From: an uncultured Bacilli bacterium
Lineage (GTDB): Bacteria > Bacillota_I > Bacilli_A > RF39 > UBA660
DNA: 29,067 nucleotides
NCBI GenBank assembly: GCA_934098515.1
Contig: CAKOOK010000016.1
Location: 1 to 29,067, forward strand
Reading direction: 5' to 3'
A program made the translations under genes and the position numbers. Below are positions 23,345-29,067 of the stretch, one piece after another; position 1 is the stretch's first letter, and each line of letters opens with the position of its first letter. Below the pieces are notes generated by a model. That model was not told the origin of the DNA. It did no database searches and was given only the letters and a program-made list of their open reading frames with translations.

Positions 23345-23364
23345 CCTAAAAACTAGCTTTTTGC
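23334..23364. terminator. Terminator of the lipid operon
   Basis: GCAAAAGCTAG (23334-23344) and CTAGCTTTTTGC (23353-23364) form an ~11-bp stem with an 8-nt loop. The T run lies in the 3' arm, with A-rich flanks beyond it. The stop codon of the preceding gene is within the stem. Confidence 0.78.
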
Positions 23365-23393
23365 AAAAAAATCAAAAAAAATTCAAAAATCAC

Positions 23394-23422
23394 TTGATTT
23401 ATAAAAAGGAATAACATATAAT
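23394..23422 (+). promoter_or_regulatory. Promoter of tRNA-Asn
   Basis: TTGATT (23394-23399), 17-nt spacer, TATAAT (23417-23422), 20 nt before the tRNA. Confidence 0.7.
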
Positions 23423-23442
23423 TATACATGTACTGATTAGTT

Positions 23443-23518
23443 GCCCATTTAGCTCAGTCGGTAGAGCGCACGGCTGTTAACCGTTAGGTCGTAGGTTCGA
23501 GTCCTACAATGGGCGCCA
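23443..23518 (+). tRNA. tRNA-Asn (anticodon GTT)
   Basis: A 76-nt cloverleaf. GCCCATT pairs with AATGGGC, G discriminator, encoded CCA. Anticodon arm ACGGC-TGTTAAC-CGT region with GTT in the loop. T arm GTAGG-TTCGAGT-CCTAC. Confidence 0.96.
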
Positions 23519-23529
23519 TTTGTAAATTT

Positions 23530-23551
23530 ACTCTTGAAAAAGAGTTTTTTT
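23530..23551 (+). terminator. Terminator after tRNA-Asn
   Basis: ACTCTT-GAAA-AAGAGT followed by TTTTTT. Confidence 0.82.
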
Positions 23552-23602
23552 ATTGTAAAAATATGCTTACCATGCTATAATTCAAAATAGGAGAGTGGAA
23601 CA

Positions 23603-24787
23603 ATGGAGAAAGATTATAATTACAAACTATTTCCTAGCAAGGAAGACCAAGATAAATTCTACAAAATATTAGCAGAACTATTTCTAGAAAGAAGCCAAAA
23701 TCAAAGACAAGAGTTATCTACAGAACTTGATAGTTTACAAAAAAACTGTGGGAATATTCTGAGTTCAAATGGTACAAGTGAAAATCTAGTTAAACAAATC
23801 ATAGATAAAAATGCTGAAATAAATGATAATACAGCCGCTAGAAGTGAAGAAGACACCGCAAATCTAAAAGAAGAACGATCAAATCTATATAATAAACTAC
23901 TAGACGTAATCCGTTCCTTAGAGAATAGTCACGAAACTCTATCAGTAGGTGAAGACTTAGAAAGAGACGCAAATAAGGCATTTGACCGTCAAGAAAAAAC
24001 AATTTCAATCAAAAGGAAAGAAGACGAAGTAAAAGAAACTATCACTGGTGACCCAATTTCTCATGAAGAAATGCTTTCCGCATATCCGTTTAAACAAATT
24101 AGAGAATACAAAGGCATAACTGAAGAAGAAAAAACTGAAACGCCAGAAGAAATAGTAGAAGAACCTAAAATAGAGGAAACAAAAGAAGAGATCGTAACAG
24201 GAATTACTGAAGCCCCAGAAAACCTATTAGATAAAGTCTATCCAAAAGTAGAAGAACCTACTGAAGAAGAAATTGCCAAAACACCAGTTTTAACTGATAA
24301 TAGCTTCTTTGCAACGGATGACGAACTAAAAGAAGCAATCGAGCAAACACCAGAAACACCGATTGATGACATTAAAGAAACTCCTGTAAGCATTATTGAA
24401 GAACCAAAAGAACATAAATCCGATGGCTTAGCTTTACTTGACGAAATAGCAAGCGAAGAAAGCCCAATAGAGCCTGAAATAAAGGACATAATTTTACCTG
24501 ATGATAACGAAGAAGTACTTCCAGAACTTAACGATGAAAACTCCTTAACTTATGAATTAACAGGGGGAGTATCTTTAAGTGATGTTGCTGAAAGTGCATA
24601 TTATGACAAAGGAACATGGGATAAACTATATGATTACAACAAAAAATTAATAGATGAAAAACTAAATGGAACACCAATTGAAACAGCAAAAGATGATAAA
24701 AACATCTTAAATGGCCTAGTAATCCGTGTGCCATTCACTTTAGACATTGCAAATCCTAAAAAAGAAGAAGTTAAGAAAGTAGCATAG
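23603..24787 (+). CDS. Acidic coiled-coil protein with C-terminal LysM-like domain, 394 aa
   Basis: Three parts are visible. Residues ~15-135 form a charged helical/coiled-coil region (RQELSTELDSLQKNCGN, NLKEERSNLYNKLL). Residues ~150-320 are very rich in Glu, Pro and Thr and contain repeated phrases such as EEPKIEETKEE and TPEEIVEEP, probably disordered. Residues ~325-390 resemble a LysM: LTGGVSLSDVAESAYYDKGTWDKLYDYN mirrors the LysM 'GD-tl..iA...yg....w..ly..N' pattern and ends LNGLVIRVPF, like 'l..G..l.ip'. There is no signal peptide, so it is predicted cytoplasmic, as with internal LysM assembly proteins. AGGAGAGTGG precedes ATG 23603; an upstream TGCTATAAT is the likely -10. Function unknown. 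Confidence 0.72.
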   Translation: MEKDYNYKLFPSKEDQDKFYKILAELFLERSQNQRQELSTELDSLQKNCGNILSSNGTSENLVKQIIDKNAEINDNTAARSEEDTANLKEERSNLYNKLLDVIRSLENSHETLSVGEDLERDANKAFDRQEKTISIKRKEDEVKETITGDPISHEEMLSAYPFKQIREYKGITEEEKTETPEEIVEEPKIEETKEEIVTGITEAPENLLDKVYPKVEEPTEEEIAKTPVLTDNSFFATDDELKEAIEQTPETPIDDIKETPVSIIEEPKEHKSDGLALLDEIASEESPIEPEIKDIILPDDNEEVLPELNDENSLTYELTGGVSLSDVAESAYYDKGTWDKLYDYNKKLIDEKLNGTPIETAKDDKNILNGLVIRVPFTLDIANPKKEEVKKVA

Positions 24788-24789
24788 TT

Positions 24790-25035
24790 ATGTACTTTAC
24801 CAAAGACGAAATCATCGAAATCAATAATGGTAAAAAATATTTAATCATCGGTTGCACCAAAATTACCGAAAAAGAATATTACAAAATTTGCAAAATCGGT
24901 GAAAAAATGGATGAATTAATAGGAAACAATAAATATATTACAGTATCAAAAGAAAATGACCATTTAATTATCGAAGAACTTCTAGAAACACCTTTAATAA
25001 AGGCAATTGAAGAAAAAATTGTAAGCTCAAAGTGA
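24790..25035 (+). CDS. Small hypothetical protein, 81 aa
   Basis: Starts 2 bp after the preceding stop and lacks a strong ribosome site, so translation is probably coupled. The predicted fold is a small mixed alpha/beta unit: an opening NGKKYLIIGCTKITEKEYYKI with a beta strand, a central helix, VSKENDHLIIEEL as a hairpin, and a final helix. The stop lies within the terminator stem (25023-25044). No family recognised; it is always expected with the LysM-like protein. Confidence 0.65.
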   Translation: MYFTKDEIIEINNGKKYLIIGCTKITEKEYYKICKIGEKMDELIGNNKYITVSKENDHLIIEELLETPLIKAIEEKIVSSK

Positions 25036-25044
25036 GCTTTTTTT
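25023..25044 (+). terminator. Terminator overlapping a stop codon
   Basis: AAGCTCA-AAG-TGAGCTT then TTTTT. The TGA of the preceding gene is the first part of the 3' arm. Confidence 0.85.
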
Positions 25045-25077
25045 AGTATTTAAACCATCCCACCCACTGTATAAAAT

Positions 25078-25107
25078 TTGACAAACGGCTACATTATATG
25101 TTAGAAT
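25078..25107 (+). promoter_or_regulatory. Promoter of the glucosaminidase gene
   Basis: Perfect -35 TTGACA (25078-25083), 18-nt spacer, -10 TAGAAT (25102-25107). Confidence 0.65.
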
Positions 25108-25139
25108 TGAAAACGTTCGTCTGGGGAGGGGAACAAAAA

Positions 25140-26030
25140 ATGGAAAAAGATTTATCTTCGCTGAAGATATTAAATATTATAATTTGTTTATTATTATTGA
25201 CAGTATTTGTAGTTTTAACAAGACCAAAAAATGTAGATGCTAGTACATCTGATGATTATCCCTCGATTAAGTTGGGATATGAATTTAAAAAATTAGAGTT
25301 TATAACTAACTTAAATATACACGAAGAGGAATCTAATAAAATAACATACAACTTAGATTATTATTTAGAAGAAAAGAAAGACACAATTGCTTTCTTCGCT
25401 AAAGCTTTTGGCTATAACTACAATGATGTTATAAAAGATTTACAAACTAAAAATGATAAAGAAGAAGTATTTCTAATGACAAATATTGGTTTTCTAAAAA
25501 ATAAAAATAACGAACTTTTAAATTTTGAAAACTTTGAATATGGTCTAATCGAATATTTCTATAACTTAAATAAAACCAAAACTCTTAAAAGAACAAATAA
25601 ATATGTTCCATATAGTGGCAATGCATCATACGTTGAAAACTTAATAATGTACTACAGCACAATTTACACAAACGTTGATCAAACATTAATGTTAAGTATT
25701 GGCGCAGCAGAAAGTGGTTACTATCAAGTAAAATATATGTTAAAGAAAAACAACGTTTATGGTGGAATGAGCACAAGTGGTCTAATAAGACATGACAACA
25801 TAGAACTTGGCGTACTATCCTATATAAGGATGATGAGTAAAAATTACTACGCCAAAGGTTTAACAACAAAATCCGCTATTGGTAGAGTTTATTGTCCAGT
25901 ATTTGAAGATGGCATAAAAAGAGCAAGCAGTCACTGGATTAACTTAGTAACAACTGCTGAAAACAAATATCAAAACTACAAAAATAAAATCGATATAAAC
26001 GATATAATTAATAAAGAGGAATTAGTATAA
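25140..26030 (+). CDS. Secreted endo-beta-N-acetylglucosaminidase-type peptidoglycan hydrolase
   Basis: 296 aa from ATG 25140, which follows GGGGAGGGGAAC. An upstream in-frame start at 25098 would bury that ribosome site. A signal peptide or anchor lies at 1-32 with a plausible cleavage at VDA-ST. The C-terminal ~130 residues match the glucosaminidase (lysozyme-like) fold: YVPYSGNASYVENLI, then LMLSIGAAESGYYQV with the catalytic glutamate of the family, KKNNVYGGMST, and the GVLSYIRMM...YYAKGL helix. It would cut the glycan strands of peptidoglycan outside the membrane. The middle region (~45-155) is helical, without cell-wall repeats. Its presence shows that the organism has a cell wall. Confidence 0.82.
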   Translation: MEKDLSSLKILNIIICLLLLTVFVVLTRPKNVDASTSDDYPSIKLGYEFKKLEFITNLNIHEEESNKITYNLDYYLEEKKDTIAFFAKAFGYNYNDVIKDLQTKNDKEEVFLMTNIGFLKNKNNELLNFENFEYGLIEYFYNLNKTKTLKRTNKYVPYSGNASYVENLIMYYSTIYTNVDQTLMLSIGAAESGYYQVKYMLKKNNVYGGMSTSGLIRHDNIELGVLSYIRMMSKNYYAKGLTTKSAIGRVYCPVFEDGIKRASSHWINLVTTAENKYQNYKNKIDINDIINKEELV

Positions 26031-26047
26031 CTAGTTTCTTTTTTTGA

Positions 26048-26076
26048 TTGTGAAATTCAAAATAATCTTATATAAT
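26048..26076 (+). promoter_or_regulatory. Promoter of the dCMP deaminase-pgk operon
   Basis: TTGTGA (26048-26053), 17-nt spacer, TATAAT (26071-26076). Confidence 0.68.
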
Positions 26077-26091
26077 AAGGTTGGTGATAAT

Positions 26092-26577
26092 ATGCGAAAG
26101 GATAAAATAAACTACTATTTAGATATAGCACAATCCGTAACTGAAAGAAGTACATGTCTAAGAAGACACTATGGCTGTATAATAGTTAAAAATGATGAAA
26201 TAATAGCAACTGGCTATAATGGAGCCCCAAGAGGCCGCAAAAATTGTGATGAGTTAGGATATTGCTATCGTGAAAAAATGCAAATTCCAAGGGGAGAAAG
26301 ATACGAATTATGTAGAAGCGTCCATGCTGAGCAGAACGCTATCATATCCGCAGCTCGTAAAGACCTTATTGGCTCAACTATCTACATGTGTGGAATAAAT
26401 GCCAAAACAGGAGAAGTTGAACCAAATAGCACATCCTGCATGATGTGTAAAAGAGTTGTTATAAATGCAGGCATCAAGGAGGTAATCGTAAGAGAACCTA
26501 ATAACGAATATACTATATACAATGTAGAAGACTGGATAAAGGATGACGACTCACTAAATGGAAAGATGGGTTATTAA
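26092..26577 (+). CDS. dCMP deaminase family protein, 161 aa
   Basis: A zinc-dependent deaminase. HAEQNAI (H78, proton-shuttle E80) and the cysteine pair SCMMCK (C116, C119) complete the zinc site. A CxxH/C-rich insert (NCDELGYCYREK, residues ~51-62) and the substrate strand TGYNGAPRG are those of dCMP deaminase/ComEB. The product dUMP feeds thymidylate synthesis. ATG 26092 is used because GGTTGGTGA lies just upstream; the longer frame to 26044 runs through the promoter. The last base of its stop codon is the first base of the next start codon (TAATG), giving tight translational coupling to pgk. Confidence 0.9.
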   Translation: MRKDKINYYLDIAQSVTERSTCLRRHYGCIIVKNDEIIATGYNGAPRGRKNCDELGYCYREKMQIPRGERYELCRSVHAEQNAIISAARKDLIGSTIYMCGINAKTGEVEPNSTSCMMCKRVVINAGIKEVIVREPNNEYTIYNVEDWIKDDDSLNGKMGY

Positions 26578-27725
26578 TGAAAACTATAAAAGATTTTGAA
26601 TTAACAGGAAAGAAAGTAATCCTACGTAGCGATTTTAACGTTTCCATAAAAGACGGCAAAATAATATCAAATGAAAGAATAACTGCCGAACTTCCAACAA
26701 TCAACTACCTAATTGAAAAAGGTGCAAAAGTAATCATCATGTCACATTTAGGGAAAATAAATAGTGAAGAAGATAAAAAAAAGAACACACTATACATAGT
26801 ATATGAAGAACTATTAAAATTAATAAATACTAAAATAATCTTTTCGCCAGCTACTCATGGAAAAATACTTGAAGAAAAAATATCATTTCTTCAAAATGGC
26901 GAAATTCTTCTTATGGAAAATACCAGATATGAAGATTTAGAAAATAAAAAGGAAAGTAACTGCGACGAAGAATTATCAAGATACTGGGCAAGCTTAGGCG
27001 ATATCTTCATAAATGACGCCTTTGGAATGACACATCGCAAACATGCATCAAATTATGGGATAAGCAAATTCTTACCAACTGGCATAGGGTTCCTAATAGA
27101 AAATGAAATAAGTGGACTATCTCCAATAATTAAACCTCAAAAACCATTTACCATCATAATGAGTGGTGCCAAACTAGAAGACAAGCTTTCTCTAATAAAA
27201 TCACTAGTTACTAAATGTGACAAATTGCTACTAGGAGGCGGCATTGCAAATACATTTCTAGCGGTTAATAACAATATTGGCCAGTCTTTAGCTAGCCACG
27301 ACCTTATAAGTGAAGCCCAAAATTTAATCTCTATATATAAGGAAAGAATAATCATGCCAGTAGACGTAAAAGTAAAAAATGATACAAATTCAAAATTAAA
27401 GGATATTTCTGATATTACAGATAATGATATTATTCTAGACATCGGCCCAAAAACAATTGAACTATATAAAAAATATATTAGTACTTCAGAAACAATCTTT
27501 TTGAATGGTACTGTTGGTAAATATGAAGATGATGGCTTTGGGGTAGGAACCAAAGAAATTTTAAAAGCCGTAAGTCAAACTAAAGCTTACACGGTTATTG
27601 GCGGTGGTGATGCTCTATCAAGTGCAGAATATTTTAAAATTAACAATTTTAGTTTTATTTCAACTGGTGGCGGAGCAACATTAAACTATATTGCAATAGA
27701 AAAACTAACTTGCTTTGAAGAATAA
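26577..27725 (+). CDS. pgk: Divergent phosphoglycerate kinase, 382 aa
   Basis: Glycolytic transfer of phosphate from 1,3-bisphosphoglycerate to ADP. Both lobes are recognisable: ILRSDFNV (family RxDFNVP, proline lost), IIMSHLGK, LMENTRYEDLE, NDAFGMTHRKHAS (family DAFGxAHRxHAS), SGAKLEDKL (family GGAKVxDKI), LLLGGGIANTFL, LDIGPKT, NGTVGKYED where nearly all PGKs have NGPMGxFE, and IGGGDALSS/STGGGAT. The changed residues cluster in the nucleotide and hinge contacts, so this may be a second, altered PGK or a lineage variant. It starts inside the stop codon of the dCMP deaminase gene. No gap or tpi gene is next to it. Confidence 0.88.
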   Translation: MKTIKDFELTGKKVILRSDFNVSIKDGKIISNERITAELPTINYLIEKGAKVIIMSHLGKINSEEDKKKNTLYIVYEELLKLINTKIIFSPATHGKILEEKISFLQNGEILLMENTRYEDLENKKESNCDEELSRYWASLGDIFINDAFGMTHRKHASNYGISKFLPTGIGFLIENEISGLSPIIKPQKPFTIIMSGAKLEDKLSLIKSLVTKCDKLLLGGGIANTFLAVNNNIGQSLASHDLISEAQNLISIYKERIIMPVDVKVKNDTNSKLKDISDITDNDIILDIGPKTIELYKKYISTSETIFLNGTVGKYEDDGFGVGTKEILKAVSQTKAYTVIGGGDALSSAEYFKINNFSFISTGGGATLNYIAIEKLTCFEE

Positions 27726-27764
27726 ATCATAAATAGGCGACATGTAAATAAGAATATTGATAAA

Positions 27765-27793
27765 TTGTATTTTTTTACATTATATAGTATAAT
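27765..27793 (+). promoter_or_regulatory. Promoter of the Ntdp-family gene
   Basis: TTGTAT (27765-27770), 17-nt spacer, TATAAT (27788-27793). The ribosome site AAGGAAGG and ATG 27813 follow. Confidence 0.6.
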
Positions 27794-27812
27794 TGTCTCA
27801 AGGAAGGTTTTA

Positions 27813-28349
27813 ATGGAAAATTATGCAAAAGGAAATGTGCTAAGAGTGCACTGTTATAAGCATAACGGTAAAATCCATAGAACTTGGGATAAGACAACGG
27901 TCTTAGATGAAACAGATGACTATTTAGTTTGTGGAAACAATAAAGTCAAAATTACAGAATCTACAAAAAGAACACATCGAACTAAAGAAACAGCCATAGT
28001 ATTCTTTTATAAAAGAAGATGGTTTCATGTTACAGCTCAGTTTAAAGCAAATGGCTTATTTTACAAAGTTGATATAGCAAGCCCCTTTTTATACGATGAA
28101 GGTGTAATAAAATATATTGACTATGACCTAGATGTTAAGATATTTCCGGATGGTAGTTTTAGAGTACTTGATAAAAATGAATACAAGTATCATCGCAAAT
28201 TAATGAAATATCCAGATAAACTAGATGCAATACTGCAGAGTGAATTAACAGATTTAATTAATATGATAAGAGCAAATGTAGGCCCATTTAACAGAAAACT
28301 TGTAAGAGAGTATAAAAAAGAGTATGAAAATAGTGGATTTTACAGTTAA
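27813..28349 (+). CDS. ntdP: DUF402/Ntdp nucleoside di- and triphosphate phosphatase
   Basis: 178 aa. Closely follows the Staphylococcus Ntdp/Bacillus YgaC pattern: YKHNGKIHRTWDK, LVCGNNKVKITES, the AIVFFYKRRWFHV strand pair, YKVDIASPFLYDEG, then IKYIDYDLDVKIFPDGS and DKNEYKYHRK with the acidic metal-binding cluster (DYDLD, D of PDG, E of DE-Y). The characterised family member hydrolyses nucleoside tri- and diphosphates to the monophosphate with a divalent metal. ATG 27813 is chosen for AAGGAAGG; the earlier in-frame start lies in the promoter. It is the last gene before the rRNA operon. Confidence 0.9.
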   Translation: MENYAKGNVLRVHCYKHNGKIHRTWDKTTVLDETDDYLVCGNNKVKITESTKRTHRTKETAIVFFYKRRWFHVTAQFKANGLFYKVDIASPFLYDEGVIKYIDYDLDVKIFPDGSFRVLDKNEYKYHRKLMKYPDKLDAILQSELTDLINMIRANVGPFNRKLVREYKKEYENSGFYS

Positions 28350-28386
28350 AAAAGTGAGTTTTAGAAGAAAAATTCACTTTTTTTAA
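28348..28386 (+). terminator. Terminator before the rRNA operon
   Basis: AAAAAAGTGA (28348-28357) pairs with TCACTTTTTT (28374-28383) around a 16-nt loop; T-rich tail. Confidence 0.8.
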
Positions 28387-28404
28387 AAAAAATAAAAAAA
28401 AGGG

Positions 28405-28433
28405 TTGCATTTTTGAAAAAAGGAGCATATAAT
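28405..28433 (+). promoter_or_regulatory. rRNA operon promoter P1
   Basis: TTGCAT (28405-28410), exactly 17 nt, TATAAT (28428-28433). Confidence 0.75.
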
Positions 28434-28549
28434 ACAATGTATGCGAAGCGGGAAAGCCCTTAAAATAAGGCGAAAAATCCTTGAAAAAGCATAAAAATAT
28501 ATCAAATTTTAAAAATTTCAAAAAAAGTCGAAAAAAGTTAAAAAAAGTG

Positions 28550-28578
28550 TTGACTTAATAAAAAAGATTTGATATATT
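28550..28578 (+). promoter_or_regulatory. rRNA operon promoter P2
   Basis: TTGACT (28550-28555), exactly 17 nt, TATATT (28573-28578). It lies ~145 bp after P1, in the tandem arrangement usual for rRNA operons. Confidence 0.78.
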
Positions 28579-28584
28579 ACTAAT

Positions 28585-28640
28585 GCACGAACGAAAAGAG
28601 TGCAAAAATGATCTTTGAAAACTAAGTAAAATGTCAATTA
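28585..28640 (+). promoter_or_regulatory. rRNA leader with hairpin and antitermination-like box
   Basis: TGCAC/GTGCA hairpin just after the P2 start, followed by GATCTTTGAAAACTAAG. The CTTTGAAAACT string is the conserved leader sequence found before 16S in many low-GC Gram-positives (boxA region/processing stalk). Confidence 0.55.
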
Positions 28641-28673
28641 TTGAGTAGTCAGATTAAACTTAAAAAATAATAT

Positions 28674-29067
<394 letters not shown>

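Noticed and set aside
27137..27553. 138-codon minus-strand open frame
   Set aside because: Antisense shadow of pgk without start signals.

Overview
The window is AT-rich DNA from a low-GC Gram-positive-type bacterium, most likely a member of Bacilli related to uncultured gut Mollicutes-like lineages. The evidence is the base composition, the Shine-Dalgarno sites, a Bacillota-style rRNA leader and the first ~394 nt of a 16S rRNA gene at the right edge. TGA serves as a stop codon (for example at 6635 and 25035) and tryptophan is TGG, so this is the standard code and not that of Mycoplasma. The exact taxon is an inference from memory of 16S patterns.

Region 1 (1-8.2 kb) is accessory and very AT-rich. 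It holds a frameshifted small gene, an XRE repressor facing a cluster of membrane proteins whose first three genes repeat the same zinc-ribbon N-terminus (one carries a thioredoxin fold), and a 54-aa excisionase-like DNA-binding protein too short for routine ORF calling. It also has a frameshifted relic, a fourth zinc-ribbon membrane protein, a double-XRE regulator beside a candidate small RNA with its own operator-like promoter, and an HD-domain protein. A tRNA-Gly-3'-end-like scar followed by a terminator (about 8130-8195) may mark its right edge.

Region 2 (8.3-14.0 kb) carries a MacB-like ABC exporter with a ~600-residue extracellular part, tRNA-Gly(CCC), a cytoplasmic S41-type peptidase, and a decay zone. 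The decay zone contains a flavodoxin pseudogene with several stops and a HAD-type phosphatase gene broken by one nonsense codon.

Region 3 (14.07-15.2 kb, minus strand) is a probable retron, the most interesting object here. It has a 314-aa reverse transcriptase with both retron hallmarks (an NAxxH motif and a VTG triplet). It is preceded by its own extended -10 promoter and a ~170-nt non-coding segment with two msr-like hairpins, a long msd-like stem and short outer inverted repeats. No known retron effector is adjacent. The broken HAD gene is the only co-directional downstream neighbour.

Region 4 (15.2-23.4 kb) is a lipid block: a 3-hydroxyacyl-CoA dehydrogenase and an acyl-CoA synthetase, divergent from a TetR regulator over an operator-rich gap, then PlsC, a diacylglycerol glycosyltransferase, a second acyl-CoA synthetase and a membrane-anchored HTH protein. 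Together they suggest activation of exogenous fatty acids and membrane glycerolipid and glycolipid synthesis.

Region 5 (23.4-29.07 kb) has tRNA-Asn, an acidic LysM-like protein, a secreted glucosaminidase, a dCMP deaminase overlapping a divergent phosphoglycerate kinase, an Ntdp/DUF402 nucleotide phosphatase, and a two-promoter rRNA operon leader running into 16S rRNA.
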